The notes below the pieces were generated by a model. It was not told the DNA's origin, searched no databases, and saw nothing but the letters and a program-made list of their open reading frames with translations. From an uncultured Flavobacterium sp. (GTDB taxonomy: Bacteria > Bacteroidota > Bacteroidia > Flavobacteriales > Flavobacteriaceae): a stretch of 64,000 nucleotides of DNA. This document shows, one piece after another, positions 25,911 to 34,217 of the stretch. The translations under genes and the position numbers were made by a program. The stretch covers positions 124,001 to 188,000 of the forward strand of contig NZ_OY730249.1 of NCBI RefSeq assembly GCF_963422545.1, read 5' to 3'. The first letter of the stretch is position 1. Each line of letters begins with the position of its first letter.

Positions 25911-27779
25911 TTATTTAACAATCAACAAAGGTATTGAAATTTTATGTCTCAATTTGTCTACGGTTGTACCAAATAAAATATCTTTTAATCCAGTGTGGCC
26001 GTGCGTTCCCATTACTAAAATGTCAAAATTACCTTGGTTAATAATCTTCGGAATCACATTGTTAGCTTTTCCAAAACCAAGTTCAGTTTTGATTTTAAAG
26101 CCCTTCTGCGAAAGCATATTTTTATATTCTAATAATAATTCTTCGTCGATTGTAGTTTCATGGTCTTCAATATTGTCTCCATAGACTAATGCACCAACAG
26201 TTTCTACAATATGAATTAAGGTATATTGCGCGTCGATTCCGCCAAGTTCTAAAGCATTATTAAGTGCAGCTTCATCGGCTTTAGAAAAATCTACAGAAAT
26301 CGCTATATTCTTTTTGTTGTAACTTCCCTTTGGTGTGTATTGTAGTTTTAAATGATGAGGTGAGTGATTCTCAATATTCGATTTTGCTCTTTTGATAAAA
26401 GGTTTTAAAATGATGTATAACAACAAAGTAAGAAACCCGAAGGCAAGAGGAACAACCGTTAGCCAAAGAACCGTTGGGTTACTTGAGTTTTCTAGCCAGG
26501 AAGTGATTTCGTCATAAACCAATTTCGCATTAAGAGAAACAATGATCGAAGCGATTATCCAGGCAGCAATTTGTGTAGTTCGGGAAATATGAAAACCCTT
26601 CATTTTAGTTTTATCACTCACAAAATGAATCAACGGAATAATCGCAAAACCCAATTGTAAACTCAAAATAACCTGACTTAAAATCAAAAGCTTTCCGGTT
26701 ACGCTTTCACCATAAATTAAGATTACAATAACAGCAGGAACAATGGCAATTAAACGAGTGATAATACGACGAACCCAAGGCTGAATACGTAAATTCAAAT
26801 AACCTTCCATTACAATTTGTCCGGCTAAAGTTCCTGTTACAGTCGAGCTTTGTCCCGCAGCAATCAAAGCTACCGCAAATAAAATAGGCGCCCATTTAGT
26901 TCCCAACAAAGGTTCCAGGAATTTGTGCGCATCTTGAATTTCGGCAACTTCAAACATTCCGTTTCTATAAAATGTGGCTGCAGCCAAAATTAAAATAGCA
27001 GCGTTTACAAAGAAGGCTAAGTTTAAAGCAATTGTGGAATCGATAAAGTTGTATTTCAGCGCCTGTTTAATTCCGGCTGGAGTTCTGTCGAATTTGCGGG
27101 TTTGCACCAAAGAAGAATGTAAATACAAATTGTGTGGCATTACCGTAGCACCAATAATCCCGATTGCGATATATAAGGCGGCAGAACTTGGAATTGACGG
27201 TACTAAACCGTAAATCACTTTGTCTAATTCCGGTTCAGCAAATATCATTTCGAAAATGAAAGAAAATCCAATAATTGCAACCAAAACAATAATAAAAGCC
27301 TCCATTTTTCGAATACCTTTATTGATAAGAAATAACAATAAGAAAGTGTCTAAAACGGTAATCAGAACACCTTCGATCAGCGGAATATCAAAAAGTAAAT
27401 TGATTCCAATTGCCATTCCCAGAACTTCGGCCAAATCACAGGCAGCTATGGCAACCTCAGCCAGTAAGTATAGAATATAGTTGATAAATCTTGAGTATGT
27501 TTCTCGTGAGGCTTGCGCCAAATCGCGTTGCGTTACGATTCCCAGTCTTGCGCTCAAACTTTGAAGTAACAAAGCCATTAAGTTGCTCATTAGCAAAACC
27601 CAAAGCAATGAATACCCAAATTGGCTGCCGCCGGCAATGTCTGTCGCCCAGTTTCCCGGATCCATATAACCAACGCTTACTAAATATGCCGGGCCTAAAA
27701 AGGCTAATATTTTCCTGAACCCTGTTTTTTTATGCTCTGTTGCAACCGATTGATGAACTTCTTCTAAAGAGTTAGTCAT
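25911..27779 (-). CDS. Nramp-type Mn/divalent-metal transporter fused to a universal stress protein domain
   Basis: This 622-residue protein has two parts. Residues 1 to about 450 are an Nramp (MntH) transporter with the helix-1 metal motif VGYMDPGNWATDIAGG (Asp40, Asn43), the helix-6 motif VMPHNLYLHSS and about eleven membrane segments. Residues 489-622 form a UspA-like domain beginning KKNIAISVDFS and ending with the ATP-loop pattern GTHGHTGLKDILFGTT (G-x2-G-x9-G-T). The domain would face the cytoplasm and could tie transport to nucleotide or stress state; that link is inference. Ordinary MntH is about 410-450 residues. Confidence 0.93.
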   Translation of the reverse strand: MTNSLEEVHQSVATEHKKTGFRKILAFLGPAYLVSVGYMDPGNWATDIAGGSQFGYSLLWVLLMSNLMALLLQSLSARLGIVTQRDLAQASRETYSRFINYILYLLAEVAIAACDLAEVLGMAIGINLLFDIPLIEGVLITVLDTFLLLFLINKGIRKMEAFIIVLVAIIGFSFIFEMIFAEPELDKVIYGLVPSIPSSAALYIAIGIIGATVMPHNLYLHSSLVQTRKFDRTPAGIKQALKYNFIDSTIALNLAFFVNAAILILAAATFYRNGMFEVAEIQDAHKFLEPLLGTKWAPILFAVALIAAGQSSTVTGTLAGQIVMEGYLNLRIQPWVRRIITRLIAIVPAVIVILIYGESVTGKLLILSQVILSLQLGFAIIPLIHFVSDKTKMKGFHISRTTQIAAWIIASIIVSLNAKLVYDEITSWLENSSNPTVLWLTVVPLAFGFLTLLLYIILKPFIKRAKSNIENHSPHHLKLQYTPKGSYNKKNIAISVDFSKADEAALNNALELGGIDAQYTLIHIVETVGALVYGDNIEDHETTIDEELLLEYKNMLSQKGFKIKTELGFGKANNVIPKIINQGNFDILVMGTHGHTGLKDILFGTTVDKLRHKISIPLLIVK

Positions 27780-27798
27780 TGTAAAAATGTTGTTTTAG

Positions 27799-27852
27799 CA
27801 AATATATATAAAAATCATATTCGCGTAACAATATTTTTAGGCTTGTCTAAAA
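27799..27852 (-). promoter_or_regulatory. Nramp gene promoter with MntR/DtxR-like operator
   Basis: An 18-base imperfect palindrome ttttaggcttgtctaaaa lies at 27835-27852. Its arms match at seven of eight positions, and it resembles DtxR/MntR boxes of the form TTTAGGC-nn-GCCTAAA. On the reverse strand, TATATTTG (complement 27799-27806) is a good -7 box and a TTG (complement 27829-27831) lies 22 bases upstream, next to the palindrome. The gene starts at 27779. A metal-loaded regulator here would block the promoter. Confidence 0.55.
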
Positions 27853-27853
27853 C

Positions 27854-28246
27854 CTAAATGTTAGAATTCAAACAATTTGGACATAATCCTGATAACGTAA
27901 AGTTTATGTCGTTTACTTTATAATTGTGCGGAATGATGTAACTAGGCTTTACATTTTCGAGACAAGTTACCTCCAGACATTTTTCACAACTAAAATGAGC
28001 ATGATTATGAATGTGTACACGCTGTGCATTATGATGGCATTTTGCATACTTTACCGTTCCGTCAAGATTGACAATTTTATGCACGATATCGTCATTTACC
28101 AAGCGATCTAAGATTCTGTAAATCGTGACGCGATCGCATAAATCTCCTATTTTTTTTTGAATTTCGGTGTGTGACAGTGCTGTTTTAGATTTCCCAAAAA
28201 TCTCTAAAACGGCCGTCTTTGCTGCGGTATTACGTGTTGTTTTCAT
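27854..28246 (-). CDS. Fur-family regulator, probably Zur
   Basis: This 130-residue protein has a winged helix (SHTEIQKKIGDLCDRVTIYR) and a C-terminal metal domain. The domain contains HNHAHFSCEKCLEV and LCPNCLNS, whose two CxxC pairs form the structural zinc site. I favour Zur over Fur because the gene is divergent from a MerC - TonB receptor run and because two palindromes overlap that promoter. The metal it senses cannot be proven from sequence. Confidence 0.85.
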   Translation of the reverse strand: MKTTRNTAAKTAVLEIFGKSKTALSHTEIQKKIGDLCDRVTIYRILDRLVNDDIVHKIVNLDGTVKYAKCHHNAQRVHIHNHAHFSCEKCLEVTCLENVKPSYIIPHNYKVNDINFTLSGLCPNCLNSNI

Positions 28247-28272
28247 CTTTATCTGAGATTAAAAAATTTAAC

Positions 28273-28322
28273 GCAACAATGTTGCTATTAATTTTAATGT
28301 GTATATTTGCAACAAAATTGCA
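28273..28322 (+). promoter_or_regulatory. Promoter with two Zur-like operators upstream of merC
   Basis: Two similar palindromes lie 36 bases apart: gcaacaatgttgc (28273-28285, perfect) and tgcaacaaaattgca (28308-28322). A promoter sits across them: TTG at 28282-28284, then 17 bases, then TATATTTG at 28302-28309. The first palindrome covers the -33 box and the second overlaps the -7 box and start region. A dimeric regulator bound at both would shut the promoter. The regulator gene starts 27 bases upstream on the other strand. Confidence 0.6.
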
Positions 28323-28341
28323 TTAAGCAAATGTACAGAAA

Positions 28342-28695
28342 ATGAAGAAAACTACCACATCTATTTACGATATTTTAGGAATTTCGAGCGCCACCGTTTG
28401 TTTGGTGCATTGTTTGGTTTTTCCGCTTTTAACGATCCTGCCTTTTGGATTGAGTCACAATCCTTTTATCGATTTGTTTTTTGCAGCGATTGGACTTTTT
28501 GCTATTCTTAAAATTATAAATAAATCAAATCTTTTGGTAGCAACTATTCTAGTTGTTTCAATGTCTTTGATTTGGATTAGTGTTTTGAGCGAACTTTTTC
28601 TGGATATTCATCCCGATTTAATCTTCATTGGAGGGATCGGGATGATTATTGGGCATCTTTTGAATTATATATCACATAAAAAACAGAATCATTAA
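28342..28695 (+). CDS. MerC-domain membrane protein
   Basis: This 117-residue protein has four predicted transmembrane helices. The first carries the paired cysteines typical of MerC (ATVCLVHCLVFPLLTILPF). MerC proteins move mercury in mer operons, but chromosomal relatives in Bacteroidota occur near zinc and TonB genes. No merA or merR is present. It is the first gene behind the double-operator promoter, 12 bases before the oxidoreductase gene. A role in zinc handling is inferred from context. Confidence 0.85.
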   Translation: MKKTTTSIYDILGISSATVCLVHCLVFPLLTILPFGLSHNPFIDLFFAAIGLFAILKIINKSNLLVATILVVSMSLIWISVLSELFLDIHPDLIFIGGIGMIIGHLLNYISHKKQNH

Positions 28696-28707
28696 AACAG
28701 AATAGTT

Positions 28708-29616
28708 ATGATAGAACAAGAACATTTTGAAGTTATAATCGTTGGCGGAAGTTACAGCGGACTTTCGGCTGCAATGAGTTTAGGTCGTTCTTTACGACAA
28801 GTTTTGGTTATTGACAGTGGTTTGCCTTGCAACAGACAAACGCCACATTCGCATAATTTCATCACACATGATGGTGAAAAACCCGCAGTTATTTCGGCGA
28901 AAGCCAAATTACAAGTTGATCTTTATAAAACAGTTCAGTTTTATAATGGTGTAGCAATAAGTGCTATTAAAACCGAAAATGGTTTTGAGATTAAAACAGA
29001 ATCAGGATTGAGTTTTACTTCAAGAAAAGTATTATTTGCAACCGGCGTTAAAGATCTTCTTCCGGAGATAAAGGGTTTTGCAGAATGCTGGGGAATTTCG
29101 GTTTTACATTGCCCGTATTGTCATGGTTACGAAGTTAAAGAAGAGAGAACAGCCATTATTGCCAACGGCGAAATGGGATTTGATTTTGCAAAACTGATCT
29201 CAAATTGGACAAAAGATTTGAGATTGTGCACCAACGGAAAATCAACTTTGACTTTAGAACAAACCAAAATACTTAATAAACATGGTGTTCAAATTTTTGA
29301 AGAAGAAATAGATTCCTTCGAACAGAAAGAGGGATACATCAAAAACATCATCTTCAAAAACCAGGAAAAAGTTGCCGTAAAAGCCATTTATGCAAGACCG
29401 CCATTTGAGCAGCATTGTCCGCTGCCAAAGGATTTAGGTTGCGATATAAACGAACAAGGATTATTAAAAGTCGATGCCATGCAAAAAACAAATGTTGCTG
29501 GTGTCTTTGCGAGCGGAGATTGCACAACTCAAATGCGATCTGTGGCAATTGCAGTTTCTACAGGATCTTTCGCCGGAGCTGTAATTAATAAAGAACTTAT
29601 TGATGAAGATTTTTAA
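28708..29616 (+). CDS. NAD(P)/FAD-dependent oxidoreductase (thioredoxin reductase-like)
   Basis: This 302-residue flavoprotein has the FAD-binding motif VIIVGGSYSGLSAAMSLGRS at the start, the redox-active cysteine pair HCPYCHGYEV in the middle, an ATGVKDLLPEI segment and the C-terminal FAD motif GVFASGDCTTQMRSVAIAV. It belongs to the thioredoxin-reductase-like group. It is co-transcribed with merC. Its partner could be the thioredoxin-fold protein encoded at 32273, but that is inference. Confidence 0.9.
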   Translation: MIEQEHFEVIIVGGSYSGLSAAMSLGRSLRQVLVIDSGLPCNRQTPHSHNFITHDGEKPAVISAKAKLQVDLYKTVQFYNGVAISAIKTENGFEIKTESGLSFTSRKVLFATGVKDLLPEIKGFAECWGISVLHCPYCHGYEVKEERTAIIANGEMGFDFAKLISNWTKDLRLCTNGKSTLTLEQTKILNKHGVQIFEEEIDSFEQKEGYIKNIIFKNQEKVAVKAIYARPPFEQHCPLPKDLGCDINEQGLLKVDAMQKTNVAGVFASGDCTTQMRSVAIAVSTGSFAGAVINKELIDEDF

Positions 29617-29657
29617 TGTTTTAAAACCTGCCGGATTTATTAAGTCTTTTTCCATAG

Positions 29658-29677
29658 CCCCTAGCTTCAGCTAGGGG
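29658..29677. repeat. Hairpin cccctagcttcagctagggg
   Basis: A near-perfect 20-base palindrome lies in the 289-base gap between the oxidoreductase and TonB receptor genes. It has no T-run, so it is more likely a dispersed palindrome than a terminator. The remainder of the gap is AT-rich and probably holds a promoter for the receptor gene, but no clear box is seen. Confidence 0.7.
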
Positions 29678-29905
29678 AATAAGATTTGAATCGAAATGGG
29701 CTTTAGCCAAACCTTTGCGACTTCGCGTCTTTGCGAGATTAAAAAACTAAATAATAGATTAAATAAAACAACTTTGAGACTTTGTTTCTATGTGTAAAAA
29801 TAGAAATATAACATATTGACTCGAATTGAGTTATAAATTTCTAAGTTCATAATCATTGTTTATCAAATTTAATTTTTAGTTTTGTCTAAATTTAATTTTA
29901 TAATA

Positions 29906-32167
29906 ATGAAAAAACTATTTTTAATGTTGCTTTTGTTTAATTTACAATTCTCGTTTGCGCAAGAAATCAATTCTGTGTCCGGATTTATATCTGGAGAAGG
30001 AGAGAAATTACAGTTGGCAAACGTTCATTTAACAGGAACAAAATATAAAACAGTTACAGATAGTTTAGGGTATTATAATTTAGAAAATGTTGCAGTTGGA
30101 AATTATACAATGCAAGTGACCTCGACTGGATTCAAATCTATAACCCGCAGAATTTCAGTTGTCGAAGGGCAAAATGTGAAATTTGATTTTGATTTAGAAG
30201 ACAATGAAAACCTGCTTAACGAAGTAGTGGTTTCTGGAACTTTAAAACCAGTGAAACGTTTAGAAAGTGCTGTTCCGGTTGAGGTTTATTCTCCGATTTT
30301 TTTTAAGAAAAATCCAACTCCAAGTATTTACGAAGCACTTCAAAACATTAACGGCGTTCGGCCTCAACTTAATTGCGGGGTTTGTAATACGGGAGATATT
30401 CATATTAATGGTCTGGAAGGTCCATATACTTTAGTCTTGATCGACGGAATGCCAATTGTGAGCAGTCTTTCGACGGTTTATGGTTTGTCCGGAATTCCAA
30501 ATTCATTAGTTGAACGAATTGAAATTGTAAAAGGTCCGGCTTCGTCTTTGTACGGAAGCGAGGCGGTTGGTGGTTTGATCAACATTATTACTAAAAATCC
30601 AATGAATGCACCTTTGTTTTCGGCAGATGTTTTTACGACGACTTACTTAGAAACCAATGTCGATTTAGGAATGAAATTTAATCCAACAAAGAAATCAACG
30701 ACACTTTTGGGAATCAATTACTTCGATTACAATCAGGTTATTGATAAAGACAAAGATAATTTTACAGATGTGACTTTGTCTAAACGAATTTCGGTTTTTA
30801 ATAAATGGAGTTTTTTGCGAAATGATAATCGTTTATTTACGATTGCAGCACGCGGAATGTATGAAGACCGCTGGGGCGGAGATGTTCGTTGGGAGAAAAA
30901 ATACCGTGGTGGTGACGAAATTTACGGCGAAAGTATTTATACCAAAAGGGGAGAATTGATTGGAAGTTATCAGTTGCCTTTTGAAGAAAAACTAATGCTT
31001 TCATTCTCTGGAAACGTACATTATCAGGACAGCCGTTACGGAACAACATCGTTTATCGCCAATCAGAAAATTGTTTTTTTGCAATTGACCTGGGATAAAA
31101 AAATTGGCCGTAATGATTTCCTTGCCGGAATTGCTAACCGATACTCGTATTATGACGATAATACCACGGCTACAAAAGAAGCCGAAAGTACCTGGTTACC
31201 CGGAATTTTTGTGCAGGATGAAATTACGCTTTCGCCGAAAAGTCAGGTTTTGTTAGGAATGCGATATGATTACAACTCCATTCATGGTTCGATTTACACA
31301 CCAAGAGTTGCGTATCGATGGAAGAAAAGCGAAAACACTATTTTTAGATTCAATGCAGGAACTGGTTTTCGTGTCGTGAATTTATTTACCGAAGACCACG
31401 CAGCACTTACTGGTTCAAGAGATGTTGTGCTAAAAAGCAATCTGAAACCGGAACAATCAATAAATGCGAACTTGAATTATATCCAGAAAATAAACTTTAC
31501 AAACGGAACTTTTATCGGAATTGAAACTACTGCTTTTTATACACGATTCAGTAATAAGATTATCTCTGATTATGAAACGGATCCAAACAAGATTATCTAC
31601 GACAACATTAACGGGTATGCAATAAGTCAGGGAATTAGTACCAATATTGACGTTAATTTTCCAACAGGATTAAAAATGATTTTGGGTGCTACCGTTCTGG
31701 ATAATAAAAATGTGGAAAATGGAGTTTCAGAAAGACCGTTTCTAACAGAGAATTTCACGGCAACCTGGAGTGTTTCTTATAAAATAGATTCCTTAAATTT
31801 ATTGCTGGATTATACAGGAAATGTTTACAGTCCGATGAATTTGCCTTTGTTGAGCGAATTAGACCCAAGAAGTCCGAAATCGCCTTGGTATAGTATTCAG
31901 AACATTCAATTTACCTATTTTGGTTGGAAGAATTTTGAGCTTTACGGAGGAGTAAAGAATCTATTGAATTTTACGCCAAAGCAGAATAATCCGTTTTTGA
32001 TTTCAAGAACCAATGATCCTTTTGATAAAAATGTACAATATGATTCGGCCGGAAAAGTGTTGGTTACACCAGATAATCCATACGGTTTGACTTTTGATAC
32101 GACTTATGTTTATGGGCAAAACCAAACGATTCGAGGATTTTTCGGGTTGAGATATACTTTGAGATAA
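29906..32167 (+). CDS. TonB-dependent outer-membrane receptor (likely metal uptake)
   Basis: The ATG at 29906 gives 753 residues with signal peptide MKKLFLMLLLFNLQFSFAQ. A carboxypeptidase-regulatory-like domain follows (GKSVSGFI-type strand to about residue 100), then the plug with VLIDGMPIVSSLSTVYG and IEIVKGPASSLYGSEAVGGL. A 22-strand barrel ends in FFGLRYTLR. The plug holds an unusual CGVC pair (QLNCGVCNTGDIHING) that could bind a soft metal. No SusD partner is present, so a glycan role is unlikely. Placement behind a Zur-type control region suggests zinc import. Confidence 0.92.
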   Translation: MKKLFLMLLLFNLQFSFAQEINSVSGFISGEGEKLQLANVHLTGTKYKTVTDSLGYYNLENVAVGNYTMQVTSTGFKSITRRISVVEGQNVKFDFDLEDNENLLNEVVVSGTLKPVKRLESAVPVEVYSPIFFKKNPTPSIYEALQNINGVRPQLNCGVCNTGDIHINGLEGPYTLVLIDGMPIVSSLSTVYGLSGIPNSLVERIEIVKGPASSLYGSEAVGGLINIITKNPMNAPLFSADVFTTTYLETNVDLGMKFNPTKKSTTLLGINYFDYNQVIDKDKDNFTDVTLSKRISVFNKWSFLRNDNRLFTIAARGMYEDRWGGDVRWEKKYRGGDEIYGESIYTKRGELIGSYQLPFEEKLMLSFSGNVHYQDSRYGTTSFIANQKIVFLQLTWDKKIGRNDFLAGIANRYSYYDDNTTATKEAESTWLPGIFVQDEITLSPKSQVLLGMRYDYNSIHGSIYTPRVAYRWKKSENTIFRFNAGTGFRVVNLFTEDHAALTGSRDVVLKSNLKPEQSINANLNYIQKINFTNGTFIGIETTAFYTRFSNKIISDYETDPNKIIYDNINGYAISQGISTNIDVNFPTGLKMILGATVLDNKNVENGVSERPFLTENFTATWSVSYKIDSLNLLLDYTGNVYSPMNLPLLSELDPRSPKSPWYSIQNIQFTYFGWKNFELYGGVKNLLNFTPKQNNPFLISRTNDPFDKNVQYDSAGKVLVTPDNPYGLTFDTTYVYGQNQTIRGFFGLRYTLR

Positions 32168-32171
32168 AGAG

Positions 32172-32236
32172 TTTGCCACGAATTAGACAAATTATCACGA
32201 ATTTAATTAGTGTAAATTAGTGTAATTCGCGGCAAA
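32172..32236. repeat. Inverted repeat, 'gccacgaatta' family
   Basis: The arms tttgccacgaatta (32172-32185) and taattcgcggcaaa (32223-32236) match at 13 of 14 positions. The same family occurs with perfect 17-base arms at 60951-61099 and as a one-sided remnant near 19690. Confidence 0.8.
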
Positions 32237-32272
32237 AAAATCTTTTTAATCTGTGGCAAAAAAATAAAACAA

Positions 32273-32737
32273 ATGAAAAAGCTATTTCTATTAATCTTCT
32301 TCTTCGGATTTTCTTCAACAGGATTTTGCCAACTTCAAAGCAGATCTTTTGAAGCGATTGATAGTTTGCAGCAACTTCAAAAACGAAAAATCATTGTTTT
32401 CATTCATACTGATTGGTGTCAGTTTTGCCAAAGAATGAAAAATACAACTTTCAAAAATCAGGAAATTATCGAAAGTTTGAGCTCCAATTTCTATTTTATT
32501 GATTTTAATGCTGAAGAAAAGCGGAACATTACTTTTAATAATCATGTTTTTAAGTATCAGCCTTCAGGAAATAATGTTGGTGTTCATGAATTGGCTTTGC
32601 AATTAGGAACAATGAATAACCAAATTGTTTATCCGGTTTTATGTGTTTTGAATGAGAAAAACGAAATCATTCTGCAGTATAATAATTATCTCAATCCAAC
32701 CGATTTTAAAGTGCTTTTAGAAAAATTGAAAGAATAA
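32273..32737 (+). CDS. Exported thioredoxin-fold protein (DsbD-gamma/DUF255-like)
   Basis: This 154-residue protein has a signal peptide (MKKLFLLIFFFGFSSTGFCQ) and a thioredoxin fold with the active-site motif HTDWCQFCQRMKNTTF. This CxxC pair within WCxFCxxM is typical of periplasmic thiol reductases of the YyaL/DsbD-gamma group. It probably keeps an outer-membrane or periplasmic cysteine pair reduced, perhaps that of the upstream receptor; this is inference. It ends 18 bases before the lycopene cyclase ATG. Confidence 0.87.
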   Translation: MKKLFLLIFFFGFSSTGFCQLQSRSFEAIDSLQQLQKRKIIVFIHTDWCQFCQRMKNTTFKNQEIIESLSSNFYFIDFNAEEKRNITFNNHVFKYQPSGNNVGVHELALQLGTMNNQIVYPVLCVLNEKNEIILQYNNYLNPTDFKVLLEKLKE

Positions 32738-32755
32738 AATTCCTTATTTTTGAGA

Positions 32756-33922
32756 ATGAATTCTTCCAAAATCCAACACTTCAATTATATTTTTACCGGA
32801 ACGGGCTTATCTGCTTTGATGACCGTTTACAAAATGGTATTATCTGGGAATTTTACTGATAAAGCGATTTTACTATTAGATCAGGATTCAAAAAAAGCAA
32901 ATGACAGGACTTGGTGTTTTTGGGCAAAAGAAGAAACGATATGGAATTCTATTATCTCTAAAAAATGGGATTCGGCTTTATTTGCAGATGAAAAATTTAA
33001 ACGTGATTTGGCGTTAAAACCTTATCAATACAATCAAATTCGGGGATTGGACTTTTATAATTTTGTTTTTGAAGAAATTTCAAAACATTCAAATATTACT
33101 TTTCTAAATGAGAAAGTAACCAATATTAACGAACTCGAAACACATGTTTTTGTTGGTACTGAAGAAAACAGATATACTTGTGATTATTTATTCAACAGTA
33201 TTTATACAAAGGCTTTTCCTTTAAGCCAGACGAAATATCCCGTTTTGCAACAACATTTTGTGGGTTGGTTTGTGAAATTTGAGAGCGAAGTCTTCAATCC
33301 TGAAGAAGCTACTTTTATGGATTTTTCCGTAGAACAAAAAGGAAATACCCGTTTCATGTATGTTTTGCCCACTTCTACAACCGAAGCTTTAGTAGAATAT
33401 ACGTTGTTTTCTGAAAATCTTCTTCCCAAAGAAGAATACGAAAATGAGATTCAGCTTTATCTGCAGAAACTCGGAATACAAAAATTTGAAATTCAGGAAA
33501 AGGAGCAGGGAAATATCCCGATGACATCTTATCCTTTTTGGAAGAAAAATACCAAACGAGTTTTAAATATTGGAACCGCTGGCGGTTGGACAAAAGCAAG
33601 TACGGGTTTTACGTTTAGAAATTCGGATAAAAAATCATCTGATTTAGTGGAGTTTCTTTGCGTTCCTTCGACTTCGCTCAGGATGACATCATTTCATAAA
33701 AAAAGCAGATTTTGGGTTTATGATTTATTGCTTTTGGACATTCTGCATCGTCATAATGAATTGGGGAGTACTATTTTTTCTTCTTTATTCAGAAAAGGAG
33801 ATCCAGTTTTGATTTTTAAGTTTCTGGATGAAGAAACTACTTTGATTGAAGATTTTCAAGTGATTTTAAAATGCCCAAAACTTCCATTTATAAAGGCATT
33901 GTTTCAGGTTATATTTAAATAG
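32756..33922 (+). CDS. crtY: Lycopene cyclase family protein (CrtY-type)
   Basis: This protein of 388 residues from the ATG at 32756 has an FAD/NAD-binding start (YIFTGTGLSALMTVYKM), the family motif DRTWCFWAKEE and the cyclase signature GTAGGWTKASTGFTF. It turns lycopene into beta-carotene in the membrane. No other carotenoid gene is nearby, so it is isolated from its pathway. Residues near 300-312 (CVPSTSLRMTS) are encoded by a copy of a dispersed DNA repeat. The frame stays open, so the enzyme may still work with an altered loop. Confidence 0.88.
   Translation: MNSSKIQHFNYIFTGTGLSALMTVYKMVLSGNFTDKAILLLDQDSKKANDRTWCFWAKEETIWNSIISKKWDSALFADEKFKRDLALKPYQYNQIRGLDFYNFVFEEISKHSNITFLNEKVTNINELETHVFVGTEENRYTCDYLFNSIYTKAFPLSQTKYPVLQQHFVGWFVKFESEVFNPEEATFMDFSVEQKGNTRFMYVLPTSTTEALVEYTLFSENLLPKEEYENEIQLYLQKLGIQKFEIQEKEQGNIPMTSYPFWKKNTKRVLNIGTAGGWTKASTGFTFRNSDKKSSDLVEFLCVPSTSLRMTSFHKKSRFWVYDLLLLDILHRHNELGSTIFSSLFRKGDPVLIFKFLDEETTLIEDFQVILKCPKLPFIKALFQVIFK
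33665..33688 (-). repeat. Dispersed repeat copy inside crtY
   Basis: Read on the reverse strand this is tgtcatcctgagcgaagtcg followed by aagg, a copy of the repeat at 5159, 25047, 25098 and 59335. The others lie between genes; this one lies inside a coding frame and is translated. Confidence 0.85.
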
Positions 33923-33946
33923 CAAAATTGTTTCATGCAGATTACA

Positions 33947-34016
33947 CAGATTTAAGCAGATTTATTTTGGTGAGTTTTAATTCAATAGAACTTTAAATAA
34001 AATCTGCTTAAATCTG
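33947..34016. repeat. Inverted repeat after crtY
   Basis: The perfect 17-base arms cagatttaagcagattt (33947-33963) and aaatctgcttaaatctg (34000-34016) belong to a family of 'cagatt' words also seen at 393-430, 19755-19775 and 58205-58275. Confidence 0.8.
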
Positions 34017-34124
34017 CGTGCAATTTCTCTCTTTGTTTCTTCTACTATTTTGGATGCCTTGAAAACCAAAATTTATTCGAATAAAAATGTCTTATTTTTT
34101 TGTTTTAAGAACTTTTAGAGGGGA

Positions 34125-34195
34125 TTGGAAAGTCATTTAACATCTAGATTTGCTGACTGAAAACAACGTAAATCTAATGTAATCGTTCATTTACG
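34125..34195 (+). promoter_or_regulatory. Promoter and possible operator of the ArsR-family gene
   Basis: TTG at 34125-34127, a 17-base spacer and TAGATTTG at 34145-34152 match the Bacteroidota promoter consensus. Just downstream, cgtaaat (34167-34173) and atttacg (34189-34195) form a 7-base inverted repeat where an autoregulating ArsR protein could bind. The promoter is well supported; the operator is a guess. Confidence 0.5.
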
Positions 34196-34217
34196 ATAAT
34201 GAAGAAATTGGCAAATT

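Noticed and set aside
33660..33700. Frameshift suspected in crtY because of the odd CVPSTSLRMTS segment
   Set aside because: The frame is open on both sides with family motifs before and RFWVYDLLLLD after; the segment is explained by the inserted repeat.
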